This document shows positions 53,732-61,052 of a DNA stretch of 64,000 nt, piece after piece. The stretch's first letter is position 1; the number at the start of each line of letters is the position of its first letter. The notes beneath the pieces were generated by a model. That model did not search any database and had not been told where the DNA came from. It saw only the letters and a list, made by a program, of their open reading frames with translations. The position numbers were made by a program, and so were the translations under genes. The stretch comes from Rhodospirillum sp. (GTDB lineage Bacteria; Pseudomonadota; Alphaproteobacteria; Dongiales; Dongiaceae): positions 310,001 through 374,000 of the forward strand of contig PNKY01000002.1 in assembly GCA_013822765.1 (NCBI GenBank), written 5' to 3'.

Positions 53732-55579
53732 CTAATCTCCAACGCGCTGCAATGTGGTTGATTTCTCGTAGGCCTTGCGGGCGGCGCGCACCTTCGGGCG
53801 CTCCGACACTTCCGGCACGGCCACGTCCCACCAGAAGCCGCCGGCCTCGGTGGTCTTGTAGGGGTCGGTCTCGATCACGATGACGCTGGTGCGATCCGCC
53901 TTGCGGGCCCGCGCCATCGCGGCCTCCAGCTCCGCCGTGCTCGACACTTTCTCGGCCTTGGCACCCATGCTCTTGGCATGGGCTGCGAAGTCGATCTCGG
54001 GCAGGGTCTCGTGCTTGGCATGCTGAAGTAGGTTGTTGAAGCTCTCGCCGCCGGTCGCGCGCTGCAGCCGGTTGATGCAGCCGAAGCCGCGGTTGTCCAG
54101 CAGCACGATGATCAGCTTCTGGTCCATCATGACGGAGGTCGCGATCTCCGAGTTCATCATCAGGTACGAGCCGTCGCCGACCATGACCACGACCTCGCGC
54201 GCGGGGTCGGCCATCTTCACGCCGATGCCGCCCGCGATCTCGTAGCCCATGCAGGAATAGCCGTATTCCAGGTGATAGCCGCCCGGCGCGCCGGACTGCC
54301 ACAGCTTGTGCAGCTCGCCCGGCAGGCCGCCGGACGCGCCGACCACGATGTCGCTCGGCTTGCCTGCGCGTTGCACCGCGCCGATCACCGCGCCATCAGA
54401 CGGCAGCCCACGATTGGGCGCGGCCGTCGCCGCGGCATGCTCGGCGGTCCAGGTCTTGCGCAGGGCCGCGGCCTGTTTCTGCCAGGCGCCCGGCGTCGAC
54501 CAGTCGCCCAGCGCCTTGTCGACTGCAGCGATACCGGCGCGTGCGTCGGTCACCAGCGGGATGCCGCCATGCTTGCCGGCATCGAAGACCTGGGCGTTGA
54601 GGTTGATGATCTTGCGCTCCGGGTTGCGGAACAGGGCGCGCGATCCGGTGGTGAAGTCCTGCAACCGCGTGCCGATGGCGAGCACCACATCCGCTTCCTG
54701 CGCCAGCGCGTTGGCGGCGCTGCTGCCGGTGACGCCGATCGAGCCCATGTTCTGCTTGTGCTGGATCGACAGCGCCGACTTGCCGGCCTGGGTCTCGGCG
54801 ACCGGAATGCCGCGCTTGTCCGAGAAGTCCGCCAGCGCCTTCTCGGCCTCGGAATAGAGCACGCCGCCGCCCGACACGATGAACGGCTTCTTGGCGCGCT
54901 TGAGGTGTGAGACCGCATGCGCCAGCTCGTCGCGATCCGGCTCGATCCGCCGCTGGCCCCACACATGCTCTTCGAAGAACGCTTCGGGGTAATCGTATGC
55001 CTCGGCCTGCACGTCCTGGCACATGCAGAGCGTGACCGGACCGCATTCCGCCGGATCGGTCAGAACCTGCATGGCGCGGGGCAGGGCGGTCAGGATCTGC
55101 TCCGGCCGCAAGATGCGGTCGAAATAGCGCGAGACCGGCTTGAAGCAATCGTTGGCGGAGACGGTGCCGTCGCCGAAATCCTCGACCTGCTGCAGGACCG
55201 GATCGGGCCGCCGGTTGGCGAAGATGTCGCCGGGCAGCAGCAGCACCGGCAGCCGGTCGACATGCGCCACCGCGGCCGCCGTCACCATGTTGGTGGCGCC
55301 GGGGCCGATCGAGGTGGTGCAGGCCATTATCTGCCGCCGCCGCGCCGCCTTGGCGAACGCGATCGCGCTATGCGCCATCGCCTGCTCATTGTGCGCGCGG
55401 AAGGTTGGCAGCGTGTCCTGCGCGTGATACAGCGCCTCGCCGATGCCGGCGACATTGCCATGCCCGAAGATCGCCCACACGCCGGCGAACAGCGGCACGT
55501 CCTTGCCGTCGCGCACGCTGCGCTGGTTGGCGAGATACCGCACCACGGCCTGCGCCATGGTCAGGCGGACGGTTTTCAT
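53732..55579 (-). CDS. iolD: 3D-(3,5/4)-trihydroxycyclohexane-1,2-dione hydrolase IolD (ThDP-dependent)
   Basis: 615 residues from ATG 55579. The longer frame adds a tail in the iolC coding region. ThDP enzyme architecture: the PYR domain with the activating Glu in FRAHNEQAMAHSAIAFAKA, the middle domain VVLAIGTRLQDFTTGS, and the PP domain with MVGDGSYLMMNSEIATS as GDG-x-N motif. It opens the inositol-derived ring to 5-deoxy-glucuronate. Confidence 0.96.
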   Translation of the reverse strand: MKTVRLTMAQAVVRYLANQRSVRDGKDVPLFAGVWAIFGHGNVAGIGEALYHAQDTLPTFRAHNEQAMAHSAIAFAKAARRRQIMACTTSIGPGATNMVTAAAVAHVDRLPVLLLPGDIFANRRPDPVLQQVEDFGDGTVSANDCFKPVSRYFDRILRPEQILTALPRAMQVLTDPAECGPVTLCMCQDVQAEAYDYPEAFFEEHVWGQRRIEPDRDELAHAVSHLKRAKKPFIVSGGGVLYSEAEKALADFSDKRGIPVAETQAGKSALSIQHKQNMGSIGVTGSSAANALAQEADVVLAIGTRLQDFTTGSRALFRNPERKIINLNAQVFDAGKHGGIPLVTDARAGIAAVDKALGDWSTPGAWQKQAAALRKTWTAEHAAATAAPNRGLPSDGAVIGAVQRAGKPSDIVVGASGGLPGELHKLWQSGAPGGYHLEYGYSCMGYEIAGGIGVKMADPAREVVVMVGDGSYLMMNSEIATSVMMDQKLIIVLLDNRGFGCINRLQRATGGESFNNLLQHAKHETLPEIDFAAHAKSMGAKAEKVSSTAELEAAMARARKADRTSVIVIETDPYKTTEAGGFWWDVAVPEVSERPKVRAARKAYEKSTTLQRVGD

Positions 55580-55619
55580 AGAACAGCTCCCAGTCTCGAT
55601 CTTGTTGGCATCGATTGTA

Positions 55620-57533
55620 TCAAGCCGCGGCCGAGTTGGCGCGCTTGGCTTTTTTCCAGGCATCGGTGAGGCGCGAGAAACGCTTGGCCATTTCCGCGAC
55701 CGCACCGGCATCGTCCAGCTGGCCGCGCAGCCAGGCGTCGGCCGGCTCGGCAAAGATGGTGCGGCCGACGGCGAAACCCTTCACGATCGGATCGCTCGCC
55801 GCCGTCTGGAACGCCTGGTCCAGCGCATCTTCGCTGGCTTCGAGGCCGAGCAGAACCACGCCGCGGCAGAACGGATCGCGGGTGCGGATCTCGTCGCCGA
55901 CATATTGCCAGGCCGCACGCGTGGCTTGCGGCTCCAGCTTCCACCAATCCGGCCGGATGCCGAGATCGTAGAGCCGGCGCAGCACGCTCACGACCGTCTC
56001 GTCGGTCAGCGCGCCATGCTTGCCGGCAATGATCTCCACCAGCAGCTCGCGGCCCGCTGTCCGCGCGGCGTCGTAGAGCGTCAACAGCCGTTCCTCTTGC
56101 TCGATGCGCAGCGCCTCGGGATCGTTCGGGTGATAGAAGCACAGGCATTTGATAACGTGCGTCACCGGCCATTCGGCGAGATGCGAGCCGAGATCCTCGG
56201 TCTCGAACCGCAACGGCCGGGAGCCTGGCCGTTCCACCGGACGGGAAATCCAAAGCTCATGATCAGCGGCGCGGAACAGCGCTTCGCGGCCATAGGTGCC
56301 GTCGAGCAGCATGCCGAAGCCCGGCTGCCCGTCCGCCACCTTCGTGGCCGCCGCCACCGCCAGCACCTTGAAATCGCCGATGCGCGCACGGGGCGCGCCG
56401 GCCTTGTCGGCCAGCTCTTCCAACTGCGCACGATGGTCGATGGCAAATGCCATCAAGGTCGGCCAGTGGTCGCGCCGCGTGGTCGACCAGTGGATGTGAT
56501 TGAGGTCCGCGTCGTGGCGCAGCGCGTGGTGCTTGCTGCCGTATTTCAAGAAGAACTGCAGTTCGGTCCAGGTCGGGATCTCCGGCGAGCACAGGAGGCG
56601 CGACACCGCGAATGCGCCGCAGGCATTAGCCCAGGTCGCGCAGGTCTCCAGCGCTTCTCCGGTCAGCCAACCGCGCAGGAAGCCGGACATGAAGGCATCG
56701 CCTGCGCCCAGCACGTTGTAGACCTCAATCGGGAACCCGCCGCCGACGATGCCCTGATCGACGTCGTCCGGGATCGCATCGGGAAATACCGTGCAGCCCT
56801 TGGGCCCGCGCTTCAGCACGATGGTGGCGCCGCTGCGCACGCGGATGTTGCGCAGGGCGGTCAGCACGTCTTCGGCTCCGCCTGCGATCTTGACCTCTTC
56901 CTCGGTGCCGACGATCAGGTCGCAGTCGGGCAGGATCGGCTGCAGGTGCTGCGACACCCGGTCGGAGGCGATGTAGCGTGATTCGCCGGCGCCGTGGCCG
57001 GCGAGGCCCCAAAGGTTCGGCCGATAGTCGATGTCGAATACGATCTTGGCGCCGGTCTCGCGCGCGATCGTCATCGCCTTGCGCTGAGCCGCCGCTGTGT
57101 TCTCCGTGGAGAAATGCGTGCCAGTCACCACGATCGCCCGCGCACGGCGGAAGAACGTCGGATCGACTTCGCTCTCGTCGAGCGCCATGTCCGCGCAGTC
57201 GGTGCGGTAGAAGATGAGGGGAAAGCTGTCGGAATCCCGCACGCCCAGGATGACCAGCGCGGTCAGCCGCTTGGGGTCGGTGATAATGCCATCGATGGCG
57301 ACGCCTTCGCGCGCCATCTGCTCGCGGATGTAGCGGCCCATATGCTCGTCGCCGACCCGGGTCAGCACCGCGGACTTGAGGCCGAGGCGCGCCGCACCGA
57401 TCGCGATGTTGGAGGGGCAGCCGCCGACCGACTTGGCGAAGGAGCCCATGTCCTCCAGCCGGCCCCCGACCTGCTGGCCGTAGAGGTCAACCGAGGAGCG
57501 CCCGATGGTGATGACGTCAAGGTCTTGGGCCAT
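55620..57533 (-). CDS. iolC: Bifunctional 5-dehydro-2-deoxygluconokinase IolC fused to a DUF2090 aldolase-like domain
   Basis: 637 residues, about twice a plain IolC. Residues about 1-330 are a PfkB kinase: VGGCPSNIAIGAARLG near 37-52 and the catalytic GAGDAFMSGFLRG. Residues about 335-637 are a DUF2090 domain (HWPTLMAFAIDHRAQLEELAD, CLCFYHPNDPEALRIEQEERLLTLYDAA), a TIM-barrel relative of aldolases. In rhizobia the C-terminal half is thought to replace IolJ as the 2-deoxy-5-keto-gluconate 6-phosphate aldolase, so phosphorylation and cleavage would be on one chain. No iolJ is seen here. Confidence 0.94.
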   Translation of the reverse strand: MAQDLDVITIGRSSVDLYGQQVGGRLEDMGSFAKSVGGCPSNIAIGAARLGLKSAVLTRVGDEHMGRYIREQMAREGVAIDGIITDPKRLTALVILGVRDSDSFPLIFYRTDCADMALDESEVDPTFFRRARAIVVTGTHFSTENTAAAQRKAMTIARETGAKIVFDIDYRPNLWGLAGHGAGESRYIASDRVSQHLQPILPDCDLIVGTEEEVKIAGGAEDVLTALRNIRVRSGATIVLKRGPKGCTVFPDAIPDDVDQGIVGGGFPIEVYNVLGAGDAFMSGFLRGWLTGEALETCATWANACGAFAVSRLLCSPEIPTWTELQFFLKYGSKHHALRHDADLNHIHWSTTRRDHWPTLMAFAIDHRAQLEELADKAGAPRARIGDFKVLAVAAATKVADGQPGFGMLLDGTYGREALFRAADHELWISRPVERPGSRPLRFETEDLGSHLAEWPVTHVIKCLCFYHPNDPEALRIEQEERLLTLYDAARTAGRELLVEIIAGKHGALTDETVVSVLRRLYDLGIRPDWWKLEPQATRAAWQYVGDEIRTRDPFCRGVVLLGLEASEDALDQAFQTAASDPIVKGFAVGRTIFAEPADAWLRGQLDDAGAVAEMAKRFSRLTDAWKKAKRANSAAA

Positions 57534-57716
57534 TTGGCCTTCCTGCCCAGTGTTTCCGCACAGCGCCGGGGAGCGTTCATTCGCCTCCCGCTCTCAGCGC
57601 GCCAGAATGGGCGCACCCTATCGACGCGCTGCTTGACGTTGGCGCTTGTCATAATGAAACAAACATTCTATTTTATGTCAATAACGGAATGAACGTGTTC
57701 TTGAGGGAGGTACATC
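57534..57716. promoter_or_regulatory. Divergent iolCDEB / iolG promoter with candidate IolR site
   Basis: 183 nt. GAAA-N6-TTCT at 57656-57669 has the spacing of the GGAA-N6-TTCC site reported for rhizobial IolR, with one mismatch in each half. GAAC-GT-GTTC, at about 57691-57700, lies nearer to iolG. The AT-rich segment 57650-57690 is likely to contain the start points. Confidence 0.55.
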
Positions 57717-58706
57717 ATGCGGATCGGGCTCTTAGGCGCTGGCCGGATTGGCCAGATTCACGCGCGTTCGGCCGCCGGGCATAAGTCCGCAAAGCTCGCC
57801 GCCGTGTTCGACGTCGACGCCAAGGCGGCCGGCGTGGTCGCCGCCGAGACCGGCGCTGCGGTCGCCAAGGGCATTCCCGACATCATCGGCGACAAGAACA
57901 TCGACGCGGTGCTGATCTGCACGCCGACCGATACCCATGCCGACCTGATCGAGCAGGCCGCGAAGGCCGGCAAGGCGATCTTCTGCGAAAAGCCGGTGGA
58001 TCTCTCGGCCGAGCGCGTGCGCGCCTGCCTCAAGGTCGTTGCCGACACCAAGGCCAAGCTGATGATCGGCTTCAATCGCCGCTTCGACCCCAGCTTCGCC
58101 TCGTTGCAGAAGCGCCTGGCGGCGGGCGAAGTGGGCAAGCCGGAGATCGTGACCATCCTGTCGCGCGATCCGGGACCGCCGCCCATCTCCTACATCACGC
58201 GCTCCGGCGGCCTGTTCCGCGACATGATGATCCACGATCTCGACATGGCGCGCTTCCTGCTGGGTGAGGAACCAGTCGAAGTCTCCGCCATGGCCGCGTG
58301 CCTGGTCGACCCCGCCATCGGGCAGGCCGGCGACATCGACACTGCCGTGGTCACGCTGAAGACCATGAGCGGCAAGCTCGCGCAGATCTCCAACTCGCGC
58401 CGCGCCACCTACGGCTACGACCAGCGCATCGAGGTCCACGGCAGCGGCGGCCTGCTGCGCGCCGATAACCAGTACGCGACGACGGTGCAAAAGGCGACGG
58501 GCAACGGATTCTCCTCCGATCCCGTGCTCAACTTCTTCCTGGAGCGCTACACGCCCGCCTATCGCGCGGAGATGGATACGTTCGTCACCGGCGTGCTGGA
58601 AGGCAAGCCGCTCAATCCGACCGGCGAGGATGGTTTGAGAGCGCTGGTGTTGGCGGATGCCGCGGAGGAGTCGGCGAGATCGGGTAAGAGCGTCAAGGTC
58701 GGATAG
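57717..58706 (+). CDS. iolG: Inositol 2-dehydrogenase IolG
   Basis: 329 residues with TTGAGGGAGG ten bases before ATG 57717. Gfo/Idh/MocA fold: GLLGAGRIGQIHARSA for NAD, FCEKPVDLS with the conserved Lys, and GGLFRDMMIHDLDMARFLLGEEP, where IolG has its Asp and His catalytic pair. It oxidises myo-inositol to scyllo-inosose, the first step. It is divergent from the iolCDEB genes and shares their control region. Confidence 0.93.
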   Translation: MRIGLLGAGRIGQIHARSAAGHKSAKLAAVFDVDAKAAGVVAAETGAAVAKGIPDIIGDKNIDAVLICTPTDTHADLIEQAAKAGKAIFCEKPVDLSAERVRACLKVVADTKAKLMIGFNRRFDPSFASLQKRLAAGEVGKPEIVTILSRDPGPPPISYITRSGGLFRDMMIHDLDMARFLLGEEPVEVSAMAACLVDPAIGQAGDIDTAVVTLKTMSGKLAQISNSRRATYGYDQRIEVHGSGGLLRADNQYATTVQKATGNGFSSDPVLNFFLERYTPAYRAEMDTFVTGVLEGKPLNPTGEDGLRALVLADAAEESARSGKSVKVG

Positions 58707-58728
58707 AGCGCAAAATCATCCACCCACT

Positions 58729-58827
58729 CCGTCATCCCAAGGCTTGGCCTTGGGATCCACGAGTTTGCCTGCAACAACGCGATCATTGAAACTCGTGGAT
58801 GGCAAGGCCAAGCCTTGCCATGACGGA
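58729..58827. repeat. Dispersed intergenic palindrome, copy 3
   Basis: Arms starting ccgtcatcccaaggcttggc (58729 on) and ending aaggccaagccttgccatga-cgga (to 58827), with internal complementary words ACGAGTTT and AAACTCGT. The unit lies between the convergent iolG and iolR genes and shares the words gtcat, ggcaag and cttgcc with the copies at 36003 and 51916. Confidence 0.65.
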
Positions 58828-58856
58828 AGAGTGTACGCGTGCACTCTTGGCGCGTT

Positions 58857-59735
58857 CTACCCGGTCGCCCCCAGCGCCACCACCAGCGACTGCGCCAAGC
58901 ACATCGATGCCCCCAGCGAGCGAAAATCGTGCACCGCGGCGTCCTCGACATAGAACACCACGTCGCATTGCGCGGTGAGGGGGCTGAGGGGCTGGTCGGT
59001 GATGCCGACCACCGGCACCTTGCGCTGTGCGGCAAACGCGACGGTCTCCACCACGCGCGGCGTGTAGTCGGCGTAGGTGATGGCCACTAGCGCGTCGCGC
59101 GGTTCCATCAGCAGGCGCTGCTCCTGGTCCATGCCGCCGATCGCGTCGATCAGGTTGGCGCGCCGGCCGATCTTGCTGAGGGCGTAGTAGAGGTAGGCGG
59201 CGAGCGGGAAGGAGCGGCGCTGCGCCACTAGGTAGATGGTCTCGGCCTTGCGCAGGATCTGCACCGCGCGGTCGAGGTCGCTGGCCTTGGTTTCTTCGCA
59301 CAGGTGCTGCAGGGCGGCGATGTTGGCTTCGGCGAAGCGGGTCAGAATCGCCTGCGGGCCATGGTCGCTCTGGCCGTGCAGCTCCTCGCGCATGGCGGCG
59401 ATGCGCTCGGAATAGCTCGGCCGGCTCTCGCGCAGGCGCTGCTGGAAGATGCGCTGCAGGTCGGAGAAGCCCTCGAAGCCGAACGCCTTGGCGAAGCGGA
59501 TCAGCGCGGAGGGCTGCACGCCGGCATGCTGCGCGATCACCGCGATCGATTCGATCGCGATCTCGTTGGGATGCTTGAGCGCGAATTCGGCGATCTGGCG
59601 CAGCCGCTTGCTCAAGGTCGGATAACGCGCCGAAATCTCGCGATTGAGGCCGACGACATCGGCCGGGCCGCCGCCTGCCGGCGTCGTACGTCGCGCCCGG
59701 GTTCCACTCGATGTCAGGCTCTTGCGTTTGGGCAT
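58857..59735 (-). CDS. iolR: RpiR/MurR-family regulator, probable inositol repressor IolR
   Basis: 292 residues from ATG 59735 (GGAAG upstream). The HTH_6 domain (about 20-100) contains SKRLRQIAEFALKHPNEIAIESIAVIAQHAGVQPSALIRFAKAFGFEGFSDLQR. The SIS sugar-isomerase domain (about 140-280) begins RKAETIYLVAQRRSFPLAAYLYYAL. RpiR-type IolR proteins repress iol genes in rhizobia until an inositol-derived phosphorylated intermediate is present. It lies next to iolG and has a candidate binding site in its own promoter. Confidence 0.9.
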   Translation of the reverse strand: MPKRKSLTSSGTRARRTTPAGGGPADVVGLNREISARYPTLSKRLRQIAEFALKHPNEIAIESIAVIAQHAGVQPSALIRFAKAFGFEGFSDLQRIFQQRLRESRPSYSERIAAMREELHGQSDHGPQAILTRFAEANIAALQHLCEETKASDLDRAVQILRKAETIYLVAQRRSFPLAAYLYYALSKIGRRANLIDAIGGMDQEQRLLMEPRDALVAITYADYTPRVVETVAFAAQRKVPVVGITDQPLSPLTAQCDVVFYVEDAAVHDFRSLGASMCLAQSLVVALGATG

Positions 59736-59769
59736 CTGCTTCCCGCTTTTGATGGAAAGACCGCAAAAT

Positions 59770-59783
59770 AGAATAAAAATTCC
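59770..59783. promoter_or_regulatory. Candidate IolR operator in the iolR / dehydrogenase promoter
   Basis: AGAA-TAAAAA-TTCC matches the GGAA-N6-TTCC rhizobial IolR pattern at seven of eight positions. It is 35 bases upstream of iolR and 75 bases upstream of the divergent Gfo/Idh/MocA gene. The surrounding 59764-59815 is strikingly AT-rich. Confidence 0.55.
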
Positions 59784-59857
59784 TCTTGCTTGATACAAAC
59801 GAAAAATTTCAGAATTTGGCCACCGCCGCGGAAACGATGCGGTTTTGGAGTTCAGCA

Positions 59858-61024
59858 ATGCCGCAATCCATCGGAATCGGTGTCGTCGGCACCGGCATCA
59901 TGGGCGCTGCTCATGCCATGGCGTTCAGGTCCGCGCCGACGATTTTCGAGACCACCCTGTCAGCCAGTCTCGAAGTGGTGGCGGACGTGAACCTCGCCGC
60001 CGCGCAGAAGGCCGCGCAACGTTTCGGCTTCAAGCGCGCCGTGGGTTCGTGGCAGGAGCTGGTCGCCGATCCGGCTGTCGATGTGGTCTCCGTCACCACG
60101 CCCAACGCGCTGCATGCGGAGATCGCCATCGCCGCGCTCAAGGCCGGCAAGCATGTCTATTGCGAGAAGCCTCTGGCCGCTGATCTCGACGCCGCCGAGG
60201 AGATGGCCGCGGTCGCAAGCCGCGCCAAGGGCAAGACGCTGGTCGGCTACAACTACATGCGCTCGCCCGCCATCCGGTTCGCCAAGCAGCTGATCAAGGA
60301 TGGCGCCATCGGCCAGGCCAGCTATTTCCGCGGCGTGTGCGACGAAGACTACATGGCCGACGCCGAGACGCCCTATTCCTGGCGCTGCCGGCGCGACATG
60401 GCAGGCCTCGGCGCGCTCGGCGATCTCGCCTCGCACCTGGTCAGCATCGCGCACGACCTGATCGGGCCGGTGCGCCGCTTGGTGGCCGATACGCGCATCG
60501 TAGTTCCCAAGCGCCCCGTGCCGGCCGCCGGCGACGGCACCGAGCGCCGCGACGTCAAGGTGGCGCTGAGCGGCGAGTATCGCGCGGTCGAGAACGAAGA
60601 CACCGCCCACGCGCTGGTGCAGTTCGACGACGGCGTCATGGGTACGCTGGTCACCAGCCGCGCCCATTGGGGCCGCAAGTCGCATCTCGGGTTTGAAGTC
60701 TTCGGCTCGAAGGGTTCGCTCTTGTTCGACCACGAGCGCATGAACGAGCTGCAGATCTACACCAAGGACGCGACGGATGCCGCGACCAACGGCTATCGCC
60801 TGATCCCGATGGGGCCGGAACATCCGTTCTACGGCCGCTTCTCGCCCGCCAAGGGCCATGGCATCGGCTTCAACGACCTCAAGATCATCGAGGTCGCGCA
60901 CCTGCTGAACGGCATCGCCGGCAAGGAAACGCTCTCGCCCACCATCGCCGACGCGCTGGCGATCGAGAAGGTGCTGCACGGCATCATCGGGTCGACCAAG
61001 AGCGGGGCGTGGGTGGAGCTGTAA
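59858..61024 (+). CDS. Gfo/Idh/MocA-family oxidoreductase, second inositol-type dehydrogenase
   Basis: 388 residues from ATG 59858, with TTGGAG eleven bases upstream. NAD motif VVGTGIMGAAHAMAFR, then YCEKPLAADLD with conserved Lys, and DMAGLGALGDLASHLVSIAHDLIGPV with the Asp/His pair. Compared with IolG it is 59 residues longer and closer to MocA-type enzymes such as scyllo-inositol or other cyclitol dehydrogenases. Divergent from iolR with a shared putative operator, so probably an inositol-regulated gene for an isomer of inositol. Confidence 0.85.
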   Translation: MPQSIGIGVVGTGIMGAAHAMAFRSAPTIFETTLSASLEVVADVNLAAAQKAAQRFGFKRAVGSWQELVADPAVDVVSVTTPNALHAEIAIAALKAGKHVYCEKPLAADLDAAEEMAAVASRAKGKTLVGYNYMRSPAIRFAKQLIKDGAIGQASYFRGVCDEDYMADAETPYSWRCRRDMAGLGALGDLASHLVSIAHDLIGPVRRLVADTRIVVPKRPVPAAGDGTERRDVKVALSGEYRAVENEDTAHALVQFDDGVMGTLVTSRAHWGRKSHLGFEVFGSKGSLLFDHERMNELQIYTKDATDAATNGYRLIPMGPEHPFYGRFSPAKGHGIGFNDLKIIEVAHLLNGIAGKETLSPTIADALAIEKVLHGIIGSTKSGAWVEL

Positions 61025-61052
61025 CGCTCTACCCGGTCAGCACACCTTAGCC

